DNA from: Methanocorpusculum parvum
GTDB lineage: Archaea; Halobacteriota; Methanomicrobia; Methanomicrobiales; Methanocorpusculaceae
Length of the DNA stretch: 64,000 bases
Reading direction: 5' to 3'
NCBI GenBank assembly: GCA_015063085.1
Contig: SUTD01000001.1
Location: forward strand, 1-64,000
Shown here: piece after piece, positions 16,971 to 25,842 of the stretch
Layout: the number at the start of each line of letters is the position of its first letter
How positions within the stretch are numbered: the first letter of the stretch is position 1
Notes under the pieces: generated by a model
Database searches by the model: none
Seen by the model: only the letters and a program-made list of their open reading frames with translations
What the model was told of the DNA's origin: nothing
Made by a program: the position numbers and the translations under genes

Positions 16971-19352
16971 TTATTTCTTCGCGCTCTTCTTTGGCGGAAG
17001 TTCGATGTCTTCTGAAACTCCGCGTGTGTAGTGTGCGGCAGTAACTCCGCCTGAGGCAATCTCGCGAATCTCTTCTTTTAATTCCTTCACGTTTTCTCCG
17101 TCAAGGGCTCTGGTATAGATGGAGACCATACGGCGAATGTATTCTGGAGATCTTCCTCTGGCATCAATCGAGATAACAGATACTCCGGCAGCAGCGAGTT
17201 CTTTTACGTACTCAACAAGACAGATTTCCGCTGCATTTAAGATACGGCTTCTGCAGTCAGCATCGGTTCTGACTCTGAATATTCTGTTGGTCTTGTCTTT
17301 GAGTGCCCAGGACTGATTGCATGCACGACATCCCTGTGCGGTTGCCGGAATACAGTTTTCAGTAATCATGACCTCAAGATTTCCCTGAACCATGACCTCA
17401 ACCCGCGGCGGATGTGCGTAGCCTGCGAGGTTTTCCATTAAAGTTTTAATCTGCTTTCCGGAAAGCTCCGGGGATAGGCAAATCTGCCGGCAGGACTTTC
17501 CAAACAGGTTTGCGGTTCTGGCATTGGTGATGTTTAATCCGGATGCCCCATACCGCTGAACGCCGGTGAGCATCTCTGCAACACCGATGCTGTCCGTCAT
17601 AATCCCTGCAGCGGATGCCGGGAGCTTTTCAAGCTTTTTCATTAAGTCATGCTCGGCAATAATCCGCGGCAGTTTGTAGATTGTTGGAAGGTTATAGATT
17701 TCCTCAAATCCTTCATAGACTACTTGTCCTGCTCCTGCTGAGTGGGCTGCTTTGGCACAGGGGATTGAATCGGTGTAGACCTGAATGACTGGGGTTGTTT
17801 TCTCAACGATTCCGGCTTCCTTTGCCAGATATGGGCGGGTCATTCTGGAACGCTTCTCGGAAAGAGCTGCTGTACAGTCTTCTAAGAATCTGCGGCGGAG
17901 GTCAGTGATGACACCAAGCGGCAGGAATCCGGTTCCGTCATACTCCATCTGAATCGAGCGGATGACAAACGGTGTGCCGCCGGTTTTTCGAATCTGTGCT
18001 TCGACTGCTTCAGCAGTTACCGGCTTGCTCTTTGCCTCCATCACCGGAATTTCTGAGACTGCCGTTTTGCCGTTTCCAATGATTACCAGATGCCCATCCG
18101 GATTCTGTGCGACAATGATGTCGAGCGGAATTTTTCCTGCTGGAGGTTTGGAGAGAATGGCATTTGCGAGCTTCTCGGTTCGCAGTCTTCGGGTAATCCA
18201 GAGTTCACTTCCTTCGAGAACGGATTCGGGAGCTGGAATCTTGTATGCGTCTCCTTCGGGGAAGATGTAGGGTTCTTTGTTTAAGGCAAAGCCGACCTCG
18301 CGTCCGGCGAGTTTGAAGACCAGCCCGTCTCCGGTATCCGGAATCGGGCCTTCGATTTTGACAATGACTTTTCCTCGTTTCCGGTCAACACCGTTTACAT
18401 ATCCAGCATACACTCCGCGGTTGTTCGGCTTTTCCCAGTTCATAATTGATGCCTTGTCGCCAAACAGGTATCCTTTGGTAAATCCGCGGTTGAACGCAAA
18501 GGCGAGGTTTTCCATGTCCTCGGTCTTTGGTTCGAATGTTCCTTCAGCTACTGCATCGAGGGCTTTTCGATAGATGGAGGTTACAACTGCCACATACTCC
18601 GGAGTTTTCATGCGTCCTTCAATCTTTAGGCATTCAACTCCGCTTTCACAGATTTCTTTGAGGTTTGGATAGGTACAGATATCCTTCGGGCTTAAGATGT
18701 AGTCTCCGTTTGTAGCAACCCGCTCACCGTCTGCGAGGAGGGTGTATGGTTTTCTGCACGGCTGAGCGCACATTCCCTGGTTTCCGCTTCTGCCGCCTAC
18801 TGCAGAAGAGAACAGGCATTGTCCCGAGTATGAGTAGCAGAGAGCTCCGTGAGCAAAGATCTCAATACCTACACCAAGCTCTGATCCCACGCGTACCAGC
18901 TCTGCGGCATCAGGAAGTGTGACTTCGCGTGCTAAGACAACGCGGGATATTCCATGCTCTGCAGCGAACTCAACTCCGGCACGGTTGGTCACGGTCATCT
19001 GCGTACTTGCATGGAGCGGTAAATCCGGGACAATTTCCCGTGCGAGAGAGAGAAGACCTGCGTCCTGCACAAGGACCGCATCAACATCAGCGTCCGATAA
19101 GAAACGTAAGTATGCGGCTGCTTCTTCCATGTCGGCATCGCGGATTAAAGTGTTGACAGTTACATAGACTTTGACGCCATGGCTGTGGGCAAAGGCAACG
19201 GCTTTTTCAATCTCTGCATTATCGAAATTGGAGGCATAGGCGCGTGCCCCGTACATTCTTCCGCCGAGATATACTGCGTCACAGCCGGCATATACTGCCG
19301 CTTTGAGTGCATCCGGCGAACCGGCCGGGGCGAGGAGTTCTGGGATGTGCAT
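16971..19352 (-). CDS. U32 family peptidase / tRNA- or rRNA-modifying protein, long form
   Basis: 793 residues. The N-terminal 330 residues are a U32 domain: ELLAPAGSPDALKAAVYAGCDAVYLG at the start, HGALCYSYSGQCLFSS, then the Cys-bearing GGRSGNQGMCAQPCRKPY and CLKIEGRMKTPEYV. The long C-terminal half adds the DUF3656-type region and another Cys group (ENCIPATAQGCRACNQ). Despite the peptidase name, studied bacterial members (RlhA, TrhP/YegQ, UbiU/V) act in RNA hydroxylation or quinone synthesis using an Fe-S cluster. A longer start at 19367 exists; I prefer ATG 19352 just before the conserved ELLAPAG. It is divergent from the aro operon, sharing its operator-bearing gap. Confidence 0.85.
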   Translation of the reverse strand: MHIPELLAPAGSPDALKAAVYAGCDAVYLGGRMYGARAYASNFDNAEIEKAVAFAHSHGVKVYVTVNTLIRDADMEEAAAYLRFLSDADVDAVLVQDAGLLSLAREIVPDLPLHASTQMTVTNRAGVEFAAEHGISRVVLAREVTLPDAAELVRVGSELGVGIEIFAHGALCYSYSGQCLFSSAVGGRSGNQGMCAQPCRKPYTLLADGERVATNGDYILSPKDICTYPNLKEICESGVECLKIEGRMKTPEYVAVVTSIYRKALDAVAEGTFEPKTEDMENLAFAFNRGFTKGYLFGDKASIMNWEKPNNRGVYAGYVNGVDRKRGKVIVKIEGPIPDTGDGLVFKLAGREVGFALNKEPYIFPEGDAYKIPAPESVLEGSELWITRRLRTEKLANAILSKPPAGKIPLDIIVAQNPDGHLVIIGNGKTAVSEIPVMEAKSKPVTAEAVEAQIRKTGGTPFVIRSIQMEYDGTGFLPLGVITDLRRRFLEDCTAALSEKRSRMTRPYLAKEAGIVEKTTPVIQVYTDSIPCAKAAHSAGAGQVVYEGFEEIYNLPTIYKLPRIIAEHDLMKKLEKLPASAAGIMTDSIGVAEMLTGVQRYGASGLNITNARTANLFGKSCRQICLSPELSGKQIKTLMENLAGYAHPPRVEVMVQGNLEVMITENCIPATAQGCRACNQSWALKDKTNRIFRVRTDADCRSRILNAAEICLVEYVKELAAAGVSVISIDARGRSPEYIRRMVSIYTRALDGENVKELKEEIREIASGGVTAAHYTRGVSEDIELPPKKSAKK

Positions 19353-19404
19353 ATATGATGAATACATTTAGTCTGAGAGAATATTATTTTTGCATCGTGC
19401 GCGT

Positions 19405-19419
19405 TGCTAACATGTAGCA
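19405..19419. promoter_or_regulatory. Inverted-repeat operator, upstream copy
   Basis: TGCTA-ACATG-TAGCA, a 15-bp inverted repeat. The same 15 bases recur exactly at 19494-19508, 89 bp away. This copy lies about 16 bp upstream of the aro TATA box and 53 bp upstream of the divergent U32 start, so it could control either gene. No regulator gene is nearby. Confidence 0.6.
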
Positions 19420-19434
19420 TGATTTTACGGCTCA

Positions 19435-19443
19435 TTATATATA
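19435..19443 (+). promoter_or_regulatory. TATA box of the shikimate operon
   Basis: TTATATATA between the two operator copies, about 72-80 bp before the first aro start codon. It predicts transcription from near 19468 and a leader of about 45 nt that contains the downstream operator copy. Pattern-based. Confidence 0.5.
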
Positions 19444-19484
19444 CCCACAGCAAAGAACGCATTGTTCTGAGGAAAAGATTCAAA

Positions 19485-19508
19485 TGCTAACCGTGCTAAC
19501 ATGTAGCA
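19485..19508. promoter_or_regulatory. Inverted-repeat operator, downstream copy with extra half-site
   Basis: A full copy TGCTA-ACATG-TAGCA at 19494-19508 is preceded by another TGCTAAC half-site at 19485-19491. It ends only 6 bp before the aro start ATG at 19515, so a bound repressor would block transcript elongation or initiation. In the RNA it could fold over the ribosome landing region. Confidence 0.55.
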
Positions 19509-19514
19509 TAGATT

Positions 19515-20309
19515 ATGTTCGGAAAACAAATTCGTCTGGAAAGAATCATTGATAGAAACTCGGGACGCGTTGTTGTCGTCCCGCTCGACCACGGCATTTC
19601 CATGGGGCCAATCCCGGGCTTATACGATATGAGAGATACCATCGGAAAAATTGCAGACGGAGGGGCAACCGCTGTTCTGATGCACAAAGGAATGGTCAAA
19701 TACGGTCACAGAAATGCAGGAAAAGACATTGGTCTGATTGTCCACCTGTCTGCCGGAACAGGACTTGGTGCTGATCCGAACTCCAAAGTTATTGTAACAA
19801 CCGTTGAGGAAGCCTTGGCAATGGGTGCTGATGCAGTTTCCATTCACATCAACATTGGAGCAGACAGTGAGCCGCAGATGATTGAAAACGCAGGAGAAAT
19901 TGCCAGAAAATGCGAACAGTGGGGAATGCCGCTCTTAGCTATGGTCTACCCGCGCGGTCCGAATATCAAAGATTCCTTTGACGTTGACGCAATCAAAACC
20001 TGTGCCCGTGTAGCTGCAGAACTGGGAGCTGATGTTGCCAAGGTTTCCTACACTGGAGATATTGACACCTTCCGCGAAGTAACCCGCGGAGCACAGATTC
20101 CGGTTGTCATCGCCGGAGGACCGAAGATGGATTCTGACCTTGACATGCTCAACATGGTCAGAGACTCACTTGACGCAGGAGGAAAGGGAGCATCTATCGG
20201 ACGCAACATCTTCCAGCACAAAGATATTACCGGAATCACAAAAGCAGTTTCAGATATCGTCTTAAATGACGCAAGCGTAGAAGACGCACTCAAACACATC
20301 AAAGCATGA
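19515..20309 (+). CDS. aroA': 2-amino-3,7-dideoxy-D-threo-hept-6-ulosonate synthase
   Basis: 264 residues. Archaeal first enzyme of the alternative (DHQ from aspartate semialdehyde and 6-deoxy-5-ketofructose-1-phosphate) shikimate entry. It is a class I aldolase of the DeoC/FbaB superfamily: VVPLDHGISMGPIPGL at 21-36, AVLMHKGMVKYGH, LLAMVYPRGPNIK and ADVAKVSYTGD (Schiff-base lysine region), IPVVIAGGPK, and GASIGRNIFQH. It heads the seven-gene operon and overlaps the next gene, DHQ synthase II, by 4 bp, which fits the two working in sequence. Control is likely through the TGCTA-N5-TAGCA operators directly upstream. Confidence 0.93.
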   Translation: MFGKQIRLERIIDRNSGRVVVVPLDHGISMGPIPGLYDMRDTIGKIADGGATAVLMHKGMVKYGHRNAGKDIGLIVHLSAGTGLGADPNSKVIVTTVEEALAMGADAVSIHINIGADSEPQMIENAGEIARKCEQWGMPLLAMVYPRGPNIKDSFDVDAIKTCARVAAELGADVAKVSYTGDIDTFREVTRGAQIPVVIAGGPKMDSDLDMLNMVRDSLDAGGKGASIGRNIFQHKDITGITKAVSDIVLNDASVEDALKHIKA

Positions 20310-21337
20310 CACCAGAACTTTCCCCAACCCTCATCCGTGCTGACTTAAGCGAAACGTACGAGGACCGCAAAATGATTGCCGAGGCTGCCCTCGAAGCAGG
20401 ATATACAGATATCGTCATCAGAAAAGGAGACGAAGCATTAACCCGTCTTGCAAGATACAATGCAGTCATCGCAGACGGAGAGTTCCTTTTCCTTGACGGA
20501 GAAAAAATCGGCACCATTGCAGATATCACAGACTCTGAGGGAATGGAGAAAGCATACAAAATCACCACACCGTATGCAGTGGTAAATCCCGCAGACTGGC
20601 GTGTGATTCCGCTGGAAAATCTTATCTCACGTTTCCAGAACACAGGAGTTAAACTCTACGCCTGTGTTGCAAATCCGGCGGAGGCAAAACTTGCACGCGA
20701 AACCATGGAAGTTGGCTGTGACGGAATTGCAGTTGTGGTATCAACTCCCTCCGAACTCTCAGCGTTTGGAAAAGCCTGTAGTGACGACATGCCGAAGACT
20801 GATTTAACAGAAGCAGTCGTTACCTCAATCACCCCGCTTTCCTTAGGAGACAGAGTCTGCATTGACACAAGTTCTCTTCTGGAACAGGGTGAGGGAATGC
20901 TTATCGGCTCGTCATCCGCATGTCTTTTCCTCATCTGCTCGGAAAGTTTTGACAGCGAGTATGTCAACTCAAGACCTTTCCGCGTAAATGCAGGCGCTGT
21001 CCACTCCTACATATTATGTCCTGACGGAACAACACACTACCTCTCCGAAGTAAAAGCAGGAACACCGCTTCTTTCAAGGCTTCCGGATGGAACTCTTCGT
21101 TCAGTTGATACAGGACGCGTGAAAATTGAACGGAGACCCATGATTTTAATCGAAGCAGAGGCTGATGGAAAGAAGCACTCGGTTGTTGTTCAGAATGCAG
21201 AAACAATCCGCCTTGGAACACCATCCGGTGCTGTCTCCGTTGCCGAACTATCTGTCGGCGACAAAGTTCTCGTACGTCTGGAGTCAGGCGGAAGACATTT
21301 CGGTCATGCAATGGCTGAGACAATTCTTGAAAAATGA
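20306..21337 (+). CDS. aroB': 3-dehydroquinate synthase II
   Basis: 343 residues, typical of archaeal type II DHQ synthase, which oxidatively deaminates and cyclises the product of the preceding enzyme with NAD. Recognised by the N-terminal half (AEAALEAGYTDIVIRKGDE), the GVKLYACVANPAEAKLA segment, and the C-terminal conserved block EGMLIGSSSACLFLICSES...RPFRVNAGAVHSY. It is unrelated to bacterial AroB. ATGA overlaps (4 bp) link it to genes on both sides. Confidence 0.93.
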   Translation: MTPELSPTLIRADLSETYEDRKMIAEAALEAGYTDIVIRKGDEALTRLARYNAVIADGEFLFLDGEKIGTIADITDSEGMEKAYKITTPYAVVNPADWRVIPLENLISRFQNTGVKLYACVANPAEAKLARETMEVGCDGIAVVVSTPSELSAFGKACSDDMPKTDLTEAVVTSITPLSLGDRVCIDTSSLLEQGEGMLIGSSSACLFLICSESFDSEYVNSRPFRVNAGAVHSYILCPDGTTHYLSEVKAGTPLLSRLPDGTLRSVDTGRVKIERRPMILIEAEADGKKHSVVVQNAETIRLGTPSGAVSVAELSVGDKVLVRLESGGRHFGHAMAETILEK

Positions 21338-22686
21338 CAAAAATCTGTGCAGTAATCACAAAAACCGAAGACATAGAAAAAGCCAGAACTCTCGGATGCG
21401 GGGCATTCGAGTTCAGGCTTGATATGTTTGAAAATCCGGTTGAGGATTTGTCATTCGTTCAGCAGCCAGAGCTCACTATAGTTACCATACGGTCGAAAGA
21501 GGACGAGAGCCGAAGAGAGCTTTTCCAAAAGGCACTGGACGCAGGAGCAGACTTTGTTGATATCGAATCTGACTCAGTCCTTCGCGGTGAGTTTCCGGAC
21601 CGCACTATCTGTTCGTACCATGATTTCGAAAAAACTCCGTCTGCAAAAGAGATCGTCTCTATCTTTCAGGATCTAGCAAAGACCGGAGTTCCAAAGGCTG
21701 CGTTTATGGTTCACGGCCCCCGCGACCTGCTCGAAATCGCAGATGCAGCAGCCGAAATCAAAAGCTGGAATATGCCGTTTATCTTAATCGGCATGGGCGA
21801 TGCAGGAAAAATCACCCGCGTGAGAGCAGAAACACTCGGATCTCTTGTTACCTACTGTGAGGTTTCGAAAGAAACCGGTTCTGCTCCAGGACAGCTTACC
21901 GTAAAAGAAGCAGCAGACTTAGGACAGGATGCAGTAATCTGCGGAGTTGTTGGATATCCTCTGACCAAAACCTTCTCACCTGCGATTCATAACGCGGCAT
22001 TTGCGGCATCAGGCATTCGCGGAACTTATGTAAAGATTCCAACACCAGAAGATGAAGTCTCACTCGTCCCTCAGATGATGAAGGTATATGACATTACAGG
22101 AATCAATGTTACAATCCCGCACAAACAGGCTGTTCTTTCATTCCTGAAGTCAGTATCACCAGCCGCAGAAAAAATCCAGGCGGTAAACACCATCACCGAA
22201 AATCTTGAAGGAGACAACACAGACTGGATAGGTATTGCAGAAACTCTTGACCGCTTCGAGCCTGGAGGAAAAAATGTTCTCCTTCTTGGTGCGGGCGGAG
22301 CTGCATTTGCAGCAGCATTCTACTTCCATGAGAGGGGAGCAAAACTATCTATTGCGAACCGGACCGAAGAGAAGGCAGAAGCTCTGGCAAAACGCTTCGA
22401 AGGAGCGGCTGTTTCTATCTCCGGACTGAAGCCTGAGTATGACATTGTTCTAAATGCATCTCCAATCTGTCCGGCAAATCCGAAATCTTTCGTAAAGGAA
22501 GGAACAGTTGTCATGGATATGGTCTATCCGACATCTCCTCTGCTTGAAGAAGCAGAAAAACTTGGAGCACTAACATTCTCCGGGGAAACAATGCTGATTC
22601 ATCAGGGTGCTGCCGCATTTGAAAAATGGCATGGAGTATCTCCGGACATTTCCGCAATGGAAAAAGCATTCCGGGAGGCTGAATGA
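21334..22686 (+). CDS. aroDE: Bifunctional 3-dehydroquinate dehydratase / shikimate dehydrogenase
   Basis: A 450-residue fusion. Residues 1-195 form a type I dehydroquinase: AFEFRLDMFEN at 24-33, SYHDFEKTP with His96, and GVPKAAFMVH with the probable Schiff-base Lys121. Residues about 200-450 form an AroE shikimate dehydrogenase: GVVGYPLTKTFSPAIHN at 204-220, NVTIPHK, NTDWIG, the NADP loop LLGAGGAAFAAAFYF and a C-terminal MLIHQGAAAFEKW. It turns dehydroquinate into shikimate in two consecutive steps, with channelling plausible but unproven. Both active sites look intact. Many archaea encode the two as separate genes. Confidence 0.93.
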   Translation: MTKICAVITKTEDIEKARTLGCGAFEFRLDMFENPVEDLSFVQQPELTIVTIRSKEDESRRELFQKALDAGADFVDIESDSVLRGEFPDRTICSYHDFEKTPSAKEIVSIFQDLAKTGVPKAAFMVHGPRDLLEIADAAAEIKSWNMPFILIGMGDAGKITRVRAETLGSLVTYCEVSKETGSAPGQLTVKEAADLGQDAVICGVVGYPLTKTFSPAIHNAAFAASGIRGTYVKIPTPEDEVSLVPQMMKVYDITGINVTIPHKQAVLSFLKSVSPAAEKIQAVNTITENLEGDNTDWIGIAETLDRFEPGGKNVLLLGAGGAAFAAAFYFHERGAKLSIANRTEEKAEALAKRFEGAAVSISGLKPEYDIVLNASPICPANPKSFVKEGTVVMDMVYPTSPLLEEAEKLGALTFSGETMLIHQGAAAFEKWHGVSPDISAMEKAFREAE

Positions 22687-23519
22687 AAGGGAAAGGAGTA
22701 TCAGGCGGGGCTCTTACCGTCATCAACGCGATAGCTAACGGATTCGGCTCAGCCTTTGGTATCGGGCTTACCACTTCTGCTGAGGTCACACTTGTGGATG
22801 AGCCCGGAGTTACGTTAACGGTAAACGGGCATGCATCAGATGCAGGATTTGCCAAAGGTCTTCTTGAAGGATTCAAAGAAGCATTCCCTGATGTAGAATT
22901 TTCCGGAGCTGATGTAAAAACAACATCAGACATTCCGCAGTCAAAAGGTCTCAAAAGTAGCAGTGCCGCAGCAAATTCCATCCTCTCTGCGGCTGCGGAT
23001 GCAGCAGGAATCAAAGCAGACCCGCTCGACCTGGTTCGAATAGGGGCAAAGGCTTCGATTGCCTGCGGTGTCTCTGTTACAGGTGCGTTTGACGATGCCT
23101 CGGCATGCATGCTTGGAGGACTTGTTTTTACCGACAACAAAGAGATGAAACTTCTCAAACACACAAACATGCCTGAGGATTATGCGGTTGTCATCCATCT
23201 GCCGGATGGAGAAATTCCAACCCTTGCATTCCCGAAGGACAAATTCAAGGCACGTTCAAAAGAGATTGAGGCAGCCTTTGACAAAGCACTCTCAGGTGAT
23301 GTATTCTCAGCAATCTACGAGAACGGACGCTGTGTTGGAGAAACTATCGGAGCGGGCACAGTAACAGCGGATAAAGCGTTAGCCGCAGGAGCCTCAGCCG
23401 CAGGAATTTCCGGCACAGGCCCTGCAACAGGTATCCTGGTAAAGAAGGAAAACCTTGCCTCATTCCTTGATATATTTGAAGAGAAAAACTGTATTATAAC
23501 AACTGTCAGAAATCCATGA
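22683..23519 (+). CDS. aroK: Archaeal shikimate kinase (GHMP kinase type)
   Basis: 278 residues of the GHMP kinase superfamily, the archaeal non-homologous replacement for bacterial AroK. Motif 1 is GGALTVINAIANGFGSAFGI near the N-terminus. The ATP-binding glycine/serine loop reads PQSKGLKSSSAAANSIL near residue 81-97, and the C-terminal GISGTGPATGIL forms motif 3. It phosphorylates shikimate at the 3-hydroxyl. It is flanked by AroDE and EPSP synthase genes with 4-bp overlaps on both sides, which confirms the specificity within the GHMP family. Confidence 0.93.
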   Translation: MKGKGVSGGALTVINAIANGFGSAFGIGLTTSAEVTLVDEPGVTLTVNGHASDAGFAKGLLEGFKEAFPDVEFSGADVKTTSDIPQSKGLKSSSAAANSILSAAADAAGIKADPLDLVRIGAKASIACGVSVTGAFDDASACMLGGLVFTDNKEMKLLKHTNMPEDYAVVIHLPDGEIPTLAFPKDKFKARSKEIEAAFDKALSGDVFSAIYENGRCVGETIGAGTVTADKALAAGASAAGISGTGPATGILVKKENLASFLDIFEEKNCIITTVRNP

Positions 23520-24766
23520 AACTGAGTGTACACAAAGGAAGCCTGAACGGAACAGTACAGGCACCTCCATCCAAAAGCCACACACACAGAGCCTACATGC
23601 TCTCGGCTCTTTCATCCGGCACATCGCATATCAGATCCCCGTTGTTTGGAGAGGATACGAATGCAACGCTTGACGCAGTCGGCATGCTTGGTGCAGAGGT
23701 CAGAGTAGAAGGAGACGAGGTCACAATATCAGGAGGCAACCTGCATGCCGCAGAGAGCATCATCGACTGCAAAAACTCTGGATCATCGATTCGAATGCTT
23801 GCAGGAATTGCCGCAGGTCTTCCTGGTAAAACATTGTTTACCGGAGACGCCTCTCTTTGCAAACGTCCGATGCTTCCTCTTCTCAATGCATTAAAAGAAC
23901 TTGGTGCTTTAGTCGAGTCAGAAAACGGGTGTGCCCCATTCTCAGTAACAGGCCCTGCAAACGGCACAGAGGTTTCTATTCGCGGTGACATCTCGTCACA
24001 GTTCATCTCATCTCTTCTGCTTGGCGCTCCTCTGTCTCCTTCAGGAGTTACGATTCATGTAACAACTCCCCTTGCATCAAGGCCGTATGTGAACATCACC
24101 ATATCTGCGATGCAGGCTCACGGAGTTTTCGTTGAGGAAACCGAGGACGGCTTCTTTGTTCCGGGAAATCAGCAGTACAAGGCAGCAGACGGATTTGTAT
24201 CCGGAGATTACTCATCTGCGGCATTTATTCTGGCAGCCGGAGCTCTGACAGGCAAAGTCACCGTAACCGGTCTTGATGAAAACGACCCGCAGGGAGACAA
24301 AGCAGTACTCGATATCTTATCCCGCTTTGGAGCAAAAGTGTCCAGAAGCGGTGATGCAGTAACTGTGGAGCATGATACACTCAATGGAATTGATGTGGAT
24401 TTAAGCGATGCTCCCGATCTCTTCCCGATAATCGCGGTTGTTGGATGTGCGGCATCTGGTATAACACGGCTCTTTGGTGCAGCTCATCTGGCTTTCAAAG
24501 AAAGCAACCGCTTAGAAACAACAGCAGCTTTCCTGAAAAAAATGGGAGCTGACATCGAGGCAACAGATGACGGATGTATAATCCGCGGAGGCATTACGCT
24601 TCATGGAGCAGAAATCGAAACTCTTGGAGACCACAGAATCGCAATGTCAGGAGCTGTCGCTGGTCTTATTGCAGAAGGTGAAACAGTAATTGATGACATC
24701 TCTTGTGCAGATGTATCATACCCTGCGTTTGTTTCTGATCTGAAAAAACTTGGAGGAACAGTATGA
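23516..24766 (+). CDS. aroA: 3-phosphoshikimate 1-carboxyvinyltransferase (EPSP synthase)
   Basis: 416 residues, complete. Signature segments: APPSKSHTHRAYML at 16-29, DCKNSGSSIRMLAGIA near 84, ISSQFISSLLLGAP near 160, GDYSSAAFIL near 229, FKESNRLETTAAFL, and GDHRIAMSGAVAGL near 373. It condenses shikimate-3-phosphate with phosphoenolpyruvate. The glycine pattern of the phosphoenolpyruvate loop is normal for a class I-like enzyme; I make no claim about inhibitor sensitivity. ATGA overlaps link it to its neighbours. Confidence 0.96.
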   Translation: MKLSVHKGSLNGTVQAPPSKSHTHRAYMLSALSSGTSHIRSPLFGEDTNATLDAVGMLGAEVRVEGDEVTISGGNLHAAESIIDCKNSGSSIRMLAGIAAGLPGKTLFTGDASLCKRPMLPLLNALKELGALVESENGCAPFSVTGPANGTEVSIRGDISSQFISSLLLGAPLSPSGVTIHVTTPLASRPYVNITISAMQAHGVFVEETEDGFFVPGNQQYKAADGFVSGDYSSAAFILAAGALTGKVTVTGLDENDPQGDKAVLDILSRFGAKVSRSGDAVTVEHDTLNGIDVDLSDAPDLFPIIAVVGCAASGITRLFGAAHLAFKESNRLETTAAFLKKMGADIEATDDGCIIRGGITLHGAEIETLGDHRIAMSGAVAGLIAEGETVIDDISCADVSYPAFVSDLKKLGGTV

Positions 24767-25842
24767 ATACCATAGGAAACTCAATACAGCTCACTATCTT
24801 CGGAGCAAGCCATGATACCTGTATCGGATGTGTAATCGACGGGCTTCCGGCAGGACTTGCCGTAAATCCTGAAACCATTACCCGTGACCTTTCGCTTCGA
24901 AAACCGGCCCCAGGTATTGGAACGCCTCGTGTTGAAGCAGACATTCCGGAAATTATCGGTCTGCTTGACGGAAAGACAACAGGAGCACCGCTTGTAATCC
25001 GGATTGAGAATACCAACATCAATGATTCAGATTACGATGAGCTTCGCCGTATCCCCCGCCCGGGACATGCGGACTATCCTGCGTACGCAAAATACGGAGT
25101 GAACCACGACATCAGAGGGGGCGGGATGTTTTCCGGAAGGATGACAACCGTTCTCGTTGCCGCAGGAGCAATCCTTCGCGATTTCCTGTCAGAGCATGGA
25201 ATCTCTGTCGGATCATACACAAAAAGCATCGGCTCGGTAAAAGACGAAGCATCATACTCAGCAGAGGAAATTATGCAGGTGTCACCTGCAAATCCGCTTC
25301 GGGCAATGACTTCAGAGATGGAAGATGCCATGCGTGAAGAGATTCTCAAAGCAAAGGCGGAAGGAGACAGTGTAGGCGGAGTTATCCGCTGTGTTGCAAA
25401 AGGACTTCCGGCAGGATTGGGAGAACCGTTCTTTGATACTCTGGATGGAGAAATAGCAAAAGCTGTCTTTGCCGTACCGGGTGTTAAGGGAATTGAGTTT
25501 GGTGCAGGCTTTGCGGCAGCATCACTTCGCGGCTCTGAGAATAACGATTCCTACCGGATGAAAGACGGCGTTGTCTCGACAGAGACAAACAATGCAGGAG
25601 GAGTTCTTGGCGGAATGGCAAACGGAGCTGTACTTAATTTCTCAGTTGCCTTCAAGCCGACACCGTCTATCTCGAAGAGCCAGAAATCAGTTGACCTGTT
25701 CGATGAAAAAGATGCAGAGCTTTCTGTAAGGGGCAGACATGATCCATGCATCGCCCCGCGTGGTGCTGTGGTAGTTGAGGCAATGACAATCTTTACCATT
25801 GCGGATTTACTCATCCGCGGAGGGTTTGTATGCCTGAATTAG
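24763..25842 (+). CDS. aroC: Chorismate synthase
   Basis: 359 residues. Conserved FMN-dependent chorismate synthase motifs: IFGASHDTCIGCVIDGLPAG at 13-32 (the usual His is followed by DT rather than the bacterial GES), PRPGHADYPAYAKYG, DIRGGGMFSGRMTTVLVAAGA, and the C-terminal RHDPCIAPRGAVVVEAM. It converts EPSP to chorismate. It overlaps the following chorismate mutase/prephenate dehydrogenase gene by 13 bp, longer than the other junctions in the operon. Confidence 0.95.
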   Translation: MNTIGNSIQLTIFGASHDTCIGCVIDGLPAGLAVNPETITRDLSLRKPAPGIGTPRVEADIPEIIGLLDGKTTGAPLVIRIENTNINDSDYDELRRIPRPGHADYPAYAKYGVNHDIRGGGMFSGRMTTVLVAAGAILRDFLSEHGISVGSYTKSIGSVKDEASYSAEEIMQVSPANPLRAMTSEMEDAMREEILKAKAEGDSVGGVIRCVAKGLPAGLGEPFFDTLDGEIAKAVFAVPGVKGIEFGAGFAAASLRGSENNDSYRMKDGVVSTETNNAGGVLGGMANGAVLNFSVAFKPTPSISKSQKSVDLFDEKDAELSVRGRHDPCIAPRGAVVVEAMTIFTIADLLIRGGFVCLN

